Shown in pieces: positions 15,575 through 23,604 of a stretch of 64,000 nucleotides of DNA (position 1 is its first letter; the number at the start of each line of letters is the position of its first letter). The notes beneath the pieces are model-generated. The model saw only the letters and a program-made list of their open reading frames with translations. It made no database searches and had not been told where the DNA came from. Both the position numbers and the translations under genes were made by a program. The stretch covers positions 31,606-95,605 of the forward strand of contig SCUO01000049.1 of NCBI GenBank assembly GCA_004297395.1, read 5' to 3'. Source of the stretch: Chloroflexota bacterium (GTDB lineage Bacteria; Chloroflexota; Limnocylindria; Limnocylindrales; CSP1-4).

Positions 15575-16929
15575 CGAAGCGCCGTTCCGGACCGGAGCGA
15601 AGCCACGAGGTCGAGGATTGCCTGGGTGGATGCTGCGGCGCCGTCGCCGGTGATGAGCGAGGCGTGCGTAGCCGCCTCGTCAACGCGGTGGGTGCTGTTC
15701 GTCGAGAGGTGCGGCAGCTCGTCCTGGGCGTCGAGCCAGCCGGCCTGTTGGCCCGTTCCGGCGGAGACCACGATGAGCGGTCGGTCGCCGAGACTCGTGA
15801 GCGCCTGCGCCTGCCGGAGGGCGGCGGGGAGGGCCAGGAGCTCGTCACGCGCCGCGCGGCCGGCTGCCGGCGTCGACTGGTCGGCGGTCACCCCGAACGT
15901 CGGGCCGAGGAGCCCGATCCGGGCAAGCGAGGGTGACAGCGTGGCTGCGCGCAGGAGGTATTGATACGTCGTGGGGTAGTCGGGCAGGGCGATGAATGCA
16001 TCCGCCGGCTGAGCATCCAGCAGGACCATCCCGGCGACCTCATCGGGATAGCGCTCGGCAAAGACCCGCACGTAGTTGCCGCCCGAAGAGTGGCCGACCA
16101 GGACGTAGGGGCCGGTCAGGCCGGCCTGCACGAGCAGGGTGTGCAGGTCGACGGCCAGGGCGATCCCATCCTGAGGCCCGACCTCATCGCTTCGTCCGTG
16201 GCCCGCGCGGTCGTACGCGCAGACCGTCGTCGACGCGGCCACGCCTGGTGCGATTCGTCCCCAGTAGGCCGACGACTCGCCGAGACCCGCCTGGAGGACG
16301 ACGGTCGGGCTCCCGGACCCGCTGCACTCGAGGTAGAGGCGGCGGCCGCCCACATCGACCATCTGGCCGGACGCCGCCGAGGCGCCGGAACCAGTGGCCG
16401 CGCTGACGGTCGCGACGGCGCCGCCGACGGCGAAGACGAGGAGCGTGACGGTCACGGGAACCACGAGCCAGCGTCCGCGGCCGCGCAGATGCCGGCGGAC
16501 CTGGACGATCATCCAGACCCCGAGGATGGCCAGGGCCGGCGGCCAGATCCAGCTCAGGACGTCCATTGCGGCCGGGCCCGGCTGGAACACCATCAGGACG
16601 AGCCCGATCGCGCCGAGGAACATGGCCGGAACGGCCATCCAGGCCTGCGGCTGGGCGCTGAAACGGGTCGAGAGCCAGGCCATGAGGCCCCAACCGAGCC
16701 CGAAGGCGGACAGCACCGACCCGCTGATCAGCGGCTCCGAGCCGCCCGAGCTCGCGCCGAGCAACAGGGCGACGGCCACGACGGCACCCGCGGCGAGCCC
16801 GCCGAGGATGGCCGGCACGGGGGAGCGGGTCGTCATGCGGTGCGAAGACGTATGCACAGAAAGGGCCTCCGGGGAACCAGGACGCTTGCTGACCGAGCCG
16901 CCATCGGTTCGATTGGACCGCCGGCTCAT
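15571..16929 (-). CDS. alpha/beta hydrolase with N-terminal membrane domain
   Basis: A 452-residue protein. Four membrane segments lie between about residues 35 and 172, followed by an alpha/beta hydrolase fold. The nucleophile elbow is GHSSG at 279-283 (serine 281), preceded by CAYDRAGHGRSD; a histidine near the C-terminus (NSTHRVDEAATH) could complete the triad. The substrate is unknown. The ATG at 16929 lies 6 nt after a leftward TACGGT -10 box in a conserved element, so it is probably leaderless; the ATG at 16836 is an alternative. It overlaps the downstream CPBP gene by 4 bp. Confidence 0.85.
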   Translation of the reverse strand: MSRRSNRTDGGSVSKRPGSPEALSVHTSSHRMTTRSPVPAILGGLAAGAVVAVALLLGASSGGSEPLISGSVLSAFGLGWGLMAWLSTRFSAQPQAWMAVPAMFLGAIGLVLMVFQPGPAAMDVLSWIWPPALAILGVWMIVQVRRHLRGRGRWLVVPVTVTLLVFAVGGAVATVSAATGSGASAASGQMVDVGGRRLYLECSGSGSPTVVLQAGLGESSAYWGRIAPGVAASTTVCAYDRAGHGRSDEVGPQDGIALAVDLHTLLVQAGLTGPYVLVGHSSGGNYVRVFAERYPDEVAGMVLLDAQPADAFIALPDYPTTYQYLLRAATLSPSLARIGLLGPTFGVTADQSTPAAGRAARDELLALPAALRQAQALTSLGDRPLIVVSAGTGQQAGWLDAQDELPHLSTNSTHRVDEAATHASLITGDGAAASTQAILDLVASLRSGTALR

Positions 16930-16932
16930 GTC

Positions 16933-17029
16933 TCGACCGTAGGGCTGCGCGGGGCCCCGGGCCACGGAGCCAGCACAGCGCCTTCGCGCGGTGTTTGCTC
17001 GGGTGGGAACCAAGGGTCTGCCCGGATGC
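16933..17029 (-). promoter_or_regulatory. conserved promoter element, copy 1 (hydrolase side)
   Basis: A 97-bp block closely resembling one at 23425-23520. The ends are identical in both: TCGACCGTAGGGC (13 bp, here 16933-16945) and AGGGTCTGCCCGGATGC (17 bp, here 17013-17029). Read leftward it supplies a -10 TACGGT and a GTGGCC-like -35. Two direct repeats of the form k-GT-y-TGC-y-C start at 16991 and 17014 (23 bp apart), upstream of the -35. Confidence 0.7.
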
Positions 17030-17125
17030 CGGGTGGCGTACGATCGCGCTCGCTCGCTTTTCGCGGGCTGGCACCCGGAAACGATGTGGATCGGTCGCGA
17101 AGATCGTCGTCAGGGAGGGGAGCGC

Positions 17126-18415
17126 GTGATCGACCTGCCACTCCAGGTCCTCGTCCAGAACGCCGCCCTGCTGCTCGCGGTGGCGGTCGTCTTCGACGCG
17201 GTCACGCTTCGCGTGACCTTCGACCGGACCCGGATCCAGCAGGCGATCGCAGGGCTGCTGCTCGGCGTGATCGGGATCAGCATCATGCTGACGCCGTGGC
17301 AGTTCGCCCCTGGCATCTTCTTCGACACGCGGACGGTCCTGCTCAACATCGTGGGGCTGTTCTTCGGGGCCATCCCGACGGTCGCCGCCCTGGCCGTGAT
17401 GATCGCCTGGCGCATCGCCCAGGGCGGCCCGGCGGCGTTCACCGGCATCGTCGGCATGCTCGTCGCGGCTGGGCTCGGCCTGTATTGGCGGAGCCGCCAG
17501 CACAGGCTCGAGGATCTGTCCTTCCGCGACCTCTATCTCTTCGGCGTCGGTACCCACTTGATCACGCTCGTGCAGGTGACGTCGCTGATGTTCCTGACCG
17601 TGCCCGATTCGGCCGCCGCAGCCCTAGGGCGATACTGGATCCCGCTGCTCACGATCTATCCGGTGGCTACGGCGCTGCTGGGCGTCCTGCTGGTCGCCCG
17701 CCTCCGCGCTCGCCGGCTCGCCGACGCGAACGCCCGGCTCCAGGGTCAGGTCGAGGCCCAGCTCGAGGAGGTCCGCGCCTCTCGCGCGCGAATCGTCGAG
17801 GCCGGTGACCGCGAGCGCCGGCGGGTGGAGCGAGACCTCCACGACGGGGCCCAGCAGCGGCTCGTCTCGCTGAGCCTCGAGCTGCAGGTCGCGCGGCGCG
17901 CGCTCGGCGATGGCGGCGACCCTGCGGTTCGGCGGAGCCTGGACCGGGCGGCGGAAGAGGCCATGACGGCCCTCGCCGAGCTGCGCGACCTGGCCCTCGG
18001 GATCCATCCCCTCATCCTGACCGAGGCCGGGATCGGGCCGGCCGTCGAGTCACTGGCCGACCGGACACCGGTGGAGGTCACCGTCGACGTCGGCGCGGAG
18101 CGGTATCCGCCCGCGGTCGAGGGAGCGGCGTACTTCCTCATCTCCGAGGCCCTTACGAACGTCACGAAGTACGCAAACGCGACCCGGGCGATCGTGCGGG
18201 TCAGGGGGTCGGCAGATCAGCTCAACGTCGAGATCGAGGATGACGGGGTTGGAGGCGCGGACTCCCGCTCCGGCAGCGGCCTCCGCGGCCTTGCCGACCG
18301 ACTCGCTGCGCTTGATGGCACGCTGACGATCGTGAGCCCGGTCGGTGGCGGAACGCGCATCTCGGCGCGGATCCCGACCATTCACCCGATGTCAGACCCC
18401 GTGCCAGCCCTGTAG
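17126..18415 (+). CDS. LytS-like 5TM sensor histidine kinase (HisKA_3)
   Basis: A 429-residue kinase. The N-terminal 190 residues contain five or six membrane segments matching the 5TMR-LYT sensor type (WQFAPGIFFDTRTVLLNIVGLFFG). A coiled linker (195-232) leads to HisKA_3 with phospho-histidine 239 (RDLHDGAQQR) and a HATPase domain (ISEALTNVTKYA, then DDGVGGAD and GSGLRGLADRL). The GTG start has a strong GGGAGGGG site. It is followed by a lone receiver and a LuxR regulator, its probable partners. Confidence 0.9.
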   Translation: MIDLPLQVLVQNAALLLAVAVVFDAVTLRVTFDRTRIQQAIAGLLLGVIGISIMLTPWQFAPGIFFDTRTVLLNIVGLFFGAIPTVAALAVMIAWRIAQGGPAAFTGIVGMLVAAGLGLYWRSRQHRLEDLSFRDLYLFGVGTHLITLVQVTSLMFLTVPDSAAAALGRYWIPLLTIYPVATALLGVLLVARLRARRLADANARLQGQVEAQLEEVRASRARIVEAGDRERRRVERDLHDGAQQRLVSLSLELQVARRALGDGGDPAVRRSLDRAAEEAMTALAELRDLALGIHPLILTEAGIGPAVESLADRTPVEVTVDVGAERYPPAVEGAAYFLISEALTNVTKYANATRAIVRVRGSADQLNVEIEDDGVGGADSRSGSGLRGLADRLAALDGTLTIVSPVGGGTRISARIPTIHPMSDPVPAL

Positions 18416-18439
18416 GACGGGCACCGCACGCGTGGCACG

Positions 18440-18805
18440 ATGGAGCCCATGAGCACGATCCTGATCATCGACGACGACCCGCGGTTCCGGGCTCAGGCCT
18501 CCGGTCTCCTGGCGGCTGACGGCTTCACCGTGATCGGCGAGGCCGTCGATGGGACGTCGGGCCTCGAAGCGGCCCGATCCCTCCGGCCGGACTTCGTCCT
18601 GATCGACATCGGACTGCCCGACATCGAAGGTTTCGAGGTGGCGCGCGGCCTGGCGAGCGAGGAGCCGCCGCCGCTCGTGGTCCTGACGTCGAGTCGCGAC
18701 GCACGGGCCTATGGGCGGCGTCTGACCACCGTCAAGTGCCTGGGCTTCATCCCCAAGGAGCGGGTCTCCGGGGCCGCCATCCGAGCGCTGGTCGACGCGG
18801 GATGA
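18440..18805 (+). CDS. stand-alone response-regulator receiver
   Basis: A 121-residue single-domain receiver with IIDDDPRFR, the phospho-acceptor aspartate in FVLIDIGLPD, a switch serine/threonine in VVLTSSRD and a conserved lysine in GFIPKERV. It has no output domain. The ATG at 18449 is an alternative start. It sits between the kinase and a LuxR regulator, overlapping the latter by 4 bp (ATGA), which suggests a phosphate sink or relay step rather than an independent regulator. Confidence 0.85.
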   Translation: MEPMSTILIIDDDPRFRAQASGLLAADGFTVIGEAVDGTSGLEAARSLRPDFVLIDIGLPDIEGFEVARGLASEEPPPLVVLTSSRDARAYGRRLTTVKCLGFIPKERVSGAAIRALVDAG

Positions 18806-19458
18806 CGCTCCGGCTTGTCCTGGCCGACGACTCGGTCCTCGTTCGCCAGGGTGTCGCGCGCCTGCTCATCGACGCCGGGTTCGACGTGGTCGCGCAGGTC
18901 GGTGACGCCGATGCGCTGTTGCAGTCAGCCCGGGAGCTGCTCCCGGACGTCGTGATCGTCGACATCCGGATGCCGCCGACCCACACCGATGAAGGGCTGC
19001 GCGCCGCGCAGGCGATCCGCCAGGAACATGGGACCACCGTGGGCATCCTGGTCCTGTCCCAGCACGTCGAACCATCGTTCGCCCTTCGCCTGATGAGTGA
19101 CGGCGCTGGTGGCGTCGGCTACCTGCTCAAGGACCGCGTCTCCGACCTCGATGATCTCGCCGACGCCATCAGGCGAATCGCGAAGGGAGGGTCGGTCATC
19201 GATCCGGCCGTGGTGGCGGTGCTGGTTGGTCGGCGGTCGCGCGTCCCGCTCGACGACCTCACCGAACGGGAACGCGCCGTCCTGGCGCTGATGGCGGAGG
19301 GTCGATCGAACCAGGCCATCGGCGATCGGCTCGGCATGGCGCGGAAGACGGTCGAGGCCCACATCGCCAACATCTTCTCCAAGCTCGAGCTCGAGCCCGC
19401 CGCCGACGACCACCGACGCGTGCTGGCGGTCCTCGCGCACCTCCGCGGACCAGGCTGA
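18802..19458 (+). CDS. NarL/FixJ-type LuxR response regulator
   Basis: A 218-residue regulator. The receiver has LADDSVLVR, the aspartate in VVIVDIRMPP and the lysine in GYLLKDRVSD. The LuxR helix-turn-helix runs from LTERERAVLALMAEGRSN to KTVEAHIANIFSKLEL. It is translationally coupled to the lone receiver and is probably phosphorylated by the upstream LytS-like kinase. It is one candidate for the protein binding the direct repeats shared by the 16.9 and 23.4 kb promoters. Confidence 0.92.
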   Translation: MTLRLVLADDSVLVRQGVARLLIDAGFDVVAQVGDADALLQSARELLPDVVIVDIRMPPTHTDEGLRAAQAIRQEHGTTVGILVLSQHVEPSFALRLMSDGAGGVGYLLKDRVSDLDDLADAIRRIAKGGSVIDPAVVAVLVGRRSRVPLDDLTERERAVLALMAEGRSNQAIGDRLGMARKTVEAHIANIFSKLELEPAADDHRRVLAVLAHLRGPG

Positions 19459-19490
19459 CGTCGCGAGCGTCGTCGGGCCGACCTTCGAGC

Positions 19491-20417
19491 TCACGGCAGG
19501 GCCCAAGACCCGCCCGCCAGGGTGATGACGACGTTGCCGACCTTGTGACCAGCCTCCACGTAGCGGTGCGCCTCCTGGATCCGCTCCAGGGGGTAGGAGC
19601 GGTCGATGACCGGCCTGATCGCTCCCTGCTCCAGCAGGCTTGCGATAAGCGCAAGATCGGCGGCGCGTTCGCCGGCTGCGGACCGGACGGAGACGAACCG
19701 ACCGCCATCGGCCAGCAGCGCCCTGGCACCCTGCCGTGACATCTTGCCGGCGGCATCGATGACCACGTCGTAGACGGCATCGCCGGCCGCGTAGTCCCTC
19801 CTGGTGTAATCGATGACCGTGGCCGCTCCCAGCGACGCCACAAGCTCGACGTTGGCCGTGCTGCACACCCCCGTGACGACGGCACCGTGATGTCGCCCGA
19901 GCTGTACCGCGAACGTCCCCACGCTGCCGGAGGCACCGTGGACAAGGACGCTGGTGCCGGCGGTGACGCCCGCTTCTCGGAGGAGCCGGAGCGCCGTCAT
20001 CGCGCCGACCGGGACCGCTGCCGCGTCCTCGAAGGTGACATTGGGCGGCGTTGCGGTGAGCACGCCGTCCTCCGGTACGCACACGTACTCGGCGTGTGAT
20101 CCGCCAGCCAGCCCGGTCGTCGTGCCGAACACGGGATCTCCCGGATGGAAGCGGGTCACCGCTCGGCCCACGGCCTCGACCTCACCCGCGAACTCGTGCC
20201 CCAGGATCCGCTTGCGCTGGAGTCCCATCCCGATCCGCAGCAGGGGCCACATCAGGGCGGGGATGCGCCGGAGCGCAACATCGCCACGCGTGACGGTCGC
20301 CGCCCGAATCCGGACCAGGACCTCGCGGTCCGCCGGGGTCGGTTTGTCCAGCTCCCGAAACTCGAGGACGTCGGCGGATCCCGGCCGTGGCAGGACCACC
20401 GCCAGCATTCGCGTCAC
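19491..20417 (-). CDS. quinone-oxidoreductase-like MDR dehydrogenase (paralogue 2)
   Basis: A 308-residue medium-chain dehydrogenase of the zinc-independent quinone oxidoreductase group. The GroES-like domain (residues about 25-120) includes LGHEFAGEVEAVGRAV, and the nucleotide-binding domain has GASGSVGTFAVQLGRHHGA. The C-terminus is FVxVR...KVGNVVITL. These enzymes reduce quinones or enals with NADPH. The GTG start overlaps the ABC ATPase stop by 4 bp. It is the last gene of an operon whose first gene is a paralogue. Confidence 0.88.
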   Translation of the reverse strand: MTRMLAVVLPRPGSADVLEFRELDKPTPADREVLVRIRAATVTRGDVALRRIPALMWPLLRIGMGLQRKRILGHEFAGEVEAVGRAVTRFHPGDPVFGTTTGLAGGSHAEYVCVPEDGVLTATPPNVTFEDAAAVPVGAMTALRLLREAGVTAGTSVLVHGASGSVGTFAVQLGRHHGAVVTGVCSTANVELVASLGAATVIDYTRRDYAAGDAVYDVVIDAAGKMSRQGARALLADGGRFVSVRSAAGERAADLALIASLLEQGAIRPVIDRSYPLERIQEAHRYVEAGHKVGNVVITLAGGSWALP

Positions 20418-21130
20418 GCCACGTGGGCCAGGGGCGGGGTGTCCGCGACGAGGCCGTCCTGCATTCGGATGACGCGGTCGGTGGCGTGAGCGACGCCCGG
20501 ATCGTGGGTGACGATGACCATCGTCTGCCCGCGCTCCCGGTTGAAGCGTCGGAGGAGGGCCATGACCTCCGCGGATCGGGCCGAGTCGAGGCTGCCGGTC
20601 GGCTCGTCGGCAAGCAGCAGCGTCGGCTCGTTCACGAGGGCCCGAGCGAGGGCGACTCGTTGCTGCTCCCCGCCGGAGAGCTCCATGGGCCGGTGGGCGG
20701 CCCTGGTCTCGAGTCCCACCCAGGAGAGCGCCTCGCTGGCCGAACGTCGCGCGGCGGCGCGGTCCCTGCCGGCGTAGTCCGCGGCCAGCATCACGTTCTC
20801 CAGCGCGGTGAGTGTTGGGACGAGATTGAAGGACTGGAACACGAAGCCCATCCGGCGGGCGCGGATCCGCGTGCGCTCCCCGTCCGACAGGGCCGTGACG
20901 TCCGCGCCGTCGAAGTGGAGCTGCGGCGCCGGACCTCCGTCCGCGTCGGGGGCATGGAGGAGGCCCAGGATGTGCATGAGGGTGCTCTTGCCGGAGCCGG
21001 AGGGACCCATGATGGCGACCATCTCGCCGGCATCTATGGCCACGTCCACGCCGCGCAGGGCGTCGAGGCTGTTGCGCCGGCTCAGGCGGTAGGTCTTGCG
21101 CAGGTTGCGACCTGCCAGCAGTGCGGTCAT
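20414..21130 (-). CDS. MacB/LolD-type ABC transporter ATPase
   Basis: A 238-residue ATPase with Walker [11 protein letters not shown]-loop [10 protein letters not shown], signature [15 protein letters not shown], Walker [10 protein letters not shown] and H-loop VTHDP. It groups with MacB/LolD/FtsE-type ATPases that pair with FtsX-like permeases and export peptides, antibiotics or lipoproteins by mechanotransmission. Its partner is the permease 7 bp upstream. The ATG start is not in doubt. Confidence 0.93.
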   Translation of the reverse strand: MTALLAGRNLRKTYRLSRRNSLDALRGVDVAIDAGEMVAIMGPSGSGKSTLMHILGLLHAPDADGGPAPQLHFDGADVTALSDGERTRIRARRMGFVFQSFNLVPTLTALENVMLAADYAGRDRAAARRSASEALSWVGLETRAAHRPMELSGGEQQRVALARALVNEPTLLLADEPTGSLDSARSAEVMALLRRFNRERGQTMVIVTHDPGVAHATDRVIRMQDGLVADTPPLAHVA

Positions 21131-21137
21131 CTCGTCC

Positions 21138-22310
21138 TCACTCGTAGCGCAGCGCGGCGACCGGGTCGAGCCGGGCGGCGTTCCAGGCGGGCACGACGCC
21201 GGCGGCCATGCCGAGGATCGTGCTGAAGGCGACGGCGAAGAGGGCCGTGCCGGGGGTCAGGTCGAACAGGATCGTTCCCGCGGGGCGGCCTGCCTCGTTC
21301 GCCAGGAGCACGACGATGGCACCCAGGCCGAGGCCGATGACGCCGCCGATGAGCCCGATGAGGGCCGCCTCTGCGACGAGCTCGTGGATGATCCGGCGAC
21401 GCGAGCCACCGATGGCCCGCTTGATGCCGATCTCCCGGGTGCGCTCCGTAACGCTCATGGCCATCGTGTTGATGACCGACAGGCCGCCGACCACCAGGCT
21501 GATGACCGCGACCCCGATGATGATGGCGTTGAAGATCAGGGTGGTGGAACCCACCTGCTGGTCGAAGTCGGCGCTCGTCATCGTGGTCACGTGCTCAACC
21601 GTGGCCTCGATGCGGTCCGCGAGCGCGGCGGCGTCCGTACCGTCGTCGGCGTGCACGACGATCTGTGAGGCCACGCCGGACGGCTGCAGCGCCGATGCCA
21701 GCTGGGGCGGGAGGGTCTCGAGAAACAGCTCCTGGGCGGCGGACAGCGGCACCATCGCGGTCGTGTCCGGCGCGCTCAGGGTCGGTTGCAGGATGCCCAC
21801 GACCTCGAACGGCACGCCGCGGAGCAGGGTGTCCTCGCCGATGGCGGCACCCAGCTCCCTTGCCAGGTCGCTGCCCAGGACGGCGACTCGCGATCCCTCG
21901 TCATCGGCAGTCAGGGCGCGCCCAAGCGCGGGCTGCAGCTCGAGGCTCGCCCGACCGTTGTCCGCGCCCGCCACGGCGCCCACGATGATCCTGGGCATGC
22001 TGAAGCCACCGAAGCCGACGTCTTCGTATGGGACCTGCACCTGGGGATCGACGGCGGCCACGCCGCTCAACGCGGAGATCTGGTCTGCGATCGCCAGATC
22101 GATGGGCACGAGGCCGAGGCCGATGCCCGTGCTCGAGCCATCGCTCACGATGACCTTGCCCACGTAGTAGTCGCTGCCGCTGGCGACGAACGAGTTGATC
22201 TTGTTGGCCATGGAGCTGAACACCACCAGCGCCCAGATGCCGATGGTGATACCCAGCACCGTGAGCGAGGTCCGCAGCTTCCGGCGACCCAGCTCGCGCA
22301 GGAGCGTCAC
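21138..22310 (-). CDS. MacB-like FtsX-family ABC permease
   Basis: A 390-residue permease with MacB topology: one membrane helix near residues 13-34 (SLTVLGITIGIWALVVFSSMA), a large extracytoplasmic domain to about 265, and three C-terminal membrane helices, beginning NAIIIGVAVISLVVGGLSVINTM and ending in a PAWNAARLDPVAALRYE tail. This is the FtsX/MacB_PCD layout. The GTG start overlaps the upstream dehydrogenase stop. No periplasmic adaptor or outer-membrane partner is nearby, consistent with a monoderm-like exporter. Confidence 0.9.
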   Translation of the reverse strand: MTLLRELGRRKLRTSLTVLGITIGIWALVVFSSMANKINSFVASGSDYYVGKVIVSDGSSTGIGLGLVPIDLAIADQISALSGVAAVDPQVQVPYEDVGFGGFSMPRIIVGAVAGADNGRASLELQPALGRALTADDEGSRVAVLGSDLARELGAAIGEDTLLRGVPFEVVGILQPTLSAPDTTAMVPLSAAQELFLETLPPQLASALQPSGVASQIVVHADDGTDAAALADRIEATVEHVTTMTSADFDQQVGSTTLIFNAIIIGVAVISLVVGGLSVINTMAMSVTERTREIGIKRAIGGSRRRIIHELVAEAALIGLIGGVIGLGLGAIVVLLANEAGRPAGTILFDLTPGTALFAVAFSTILGMAAGVVPAWNAARLDPVAALRYE

Positions 22311-23344
22311 GCGACACCCCCCGCGGTCAGCGCCGGGACCGCACCGCCGGCGCCAGCCTGGGAGGCGGTGCCAGGCGCCGGCGCCGCAACGGTGATCACC
22401 ACGGTGCCACGGGCGCGGCCCGTGCCGACGTGTCGGAGTGCCGCCGCCGTATCCGACAGCGGGTAGGTGCGGTCGATGACCGGGGTGATCCTGCCCGCCT
22501 CGGCCAGCTCAGCGAGGACTGCCAGGTCCGCGGCGTTCTCGAACTTCACCGAAGGGCGGCCCTGACCGCGGATGAACATCGAGGCGATCGTGGCGCGGAT
22601 CAGGCGGCCCATGCCGCCACCCTGGTGGCCGCCACCGTTCGGCAGCAGCACGCCCGTCGGGGTGAGCGCGCGGCGCATCGCGCCGAGGGAGTGGTTGGCG
22701 ACGTTGTCGAGGATGAAGTCGTATCGCTCGGTGCCCTTCGTGAAGTCCTGCCTGGTGTAGTCGATGACATGGTCGGCACCGATGGACCTGACCAGGTCCG
22801 CGTTGCGGGTGCTGGTCACGCCGGTGACCTCGGCACCGAATGCCTTGGCGATCTGGACGGCATACGTGCCGACCCCACCCGATGCGCCGTTGACGAGCAC
22901 CTTCTGGCCAGGCTTGACCTGACCCTCGTCGCGCAGGAGCTGGAGGGCGGCGGTGGCGGACACGCCCACGGCAGCTGCCTGCTCGAAGGTCAGGTGCGCC
23001 GGCTTGGTCGCCAGGTGATCCTCAGGGGTCGAGGAATACTCCGCAAAGGCGCCCGAGGTCCAGCCGAAGACCTCGTCACCCACCTTGAAGCGCGTGACGC
23101 CACTGCCCACGGCCGCGACGGTGCCGGCGACGTCCGTACCCAGGATGGGTTGCCTGGGGCGGCGCAGGCCCGTCGCCATCCGCATGAGGATTGGGCGACC
23201 GGCCATGACCAGCAGGTCGCCCACGTGGATCGACGCGGCGTGGACGCGAACCAGCACCTCGCCCTCGCCGACGGTCGGCCGTTCGATCTCGCGAAGCCGG
23301 AGGGCATCCTCCGAGCCGTACTGGTCCTGGACGATGGCCTTCAT
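22307..23344 (-). CDS. quinone-oxidoreductase-like MDR dehydrogenase (paralogue 1)
   Basis: A 345-residue enzyme of the same family as the gene at 19491, first in the operon. It has ILGTDVAGTVAAVGSGVTRFKVGDEVFGW in the GroES-like part and GASGGVGTYAVQIAKAFGAEV in the NAD(P) site. Its end carries a 25-residue alanine/glycine-rich tail. The ATG at 23344 has GAGGAG about 6 nt upstream. The leader to the predicted start site within the conserved element is about 80 nt. Confidence 0.88.
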   Translation of the reverse strand: MKAIVQDQYGSEDALRLREIERPTVGEGEVLVRVHAASIHVGDLLVMAGRPILMRMATGLRRPRQPILGTDVAGTVAAVGSGVTRFKVGDEVFGWTSGAFAEYSSTPEDHLATKPAHLTFEQAAAVGVSATAALQLLRDEGQVKPGQKVLVNGASGGVGTYAVQIAKAFGAEVTGVTSTRNADLVRSIGADHVIDYTRQDFTKGTERYDFILDNVANHSLGAMRRALTPTGVLLPNGGGHQGGGMGRLIRATIASMFIRGQGRPSVKFENAADLAVLAELAEAGRITPVIDRTYPLSDTAAALRHVGTGRARGTVVITVAAPAPGTASQAGAGGAVPALTAGGVA

Positions 23345-23424
23345 GGGACGCTCCTCTTCCTGGGGTTCGATGGACCTCTCGCGGGACGGGGGCTCGTCGC
23401 CCTGTCGATGCCGCGCGAGCTGGG

Positions 23425-23520
23425 TCGACCGTAGGGCCGTGCGAACCGAAGGCCAACGGAGCCCGCCCGGCGGCTTGCGCCGTGTCTGCCCCGGAGCCTG
23501 TGCAGGGTCTGCCCGGATGC
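23425..23520 (-). promoter_or_regulatory. conserved promoter element, copy 2 (dehydrogenase operon)
   Basis: A 96-bp block matching that at 16933-17029. Read leftward it has -35 TTGGCC (23451-23456), a 17-bp spacer and -10 TACGGT (23428-23433). Two direct repeats (GTGTCTGCC from 23482, GGGTCTGCC from 23505) are again exactly 23 bp apart. It lies between the dehydrogenase operon and the divergent MalT-like regulator, which could be its activator. Confidence 0.72.
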
Positions 23521-23604
23521 GGCCGCGTTCGACGGCGGGCGACCCGGGCCACGCGCACCGGCCGTCCGAGCGGCCCGAACATCCGTCATCCAGAATCGTC
23601 AGCG

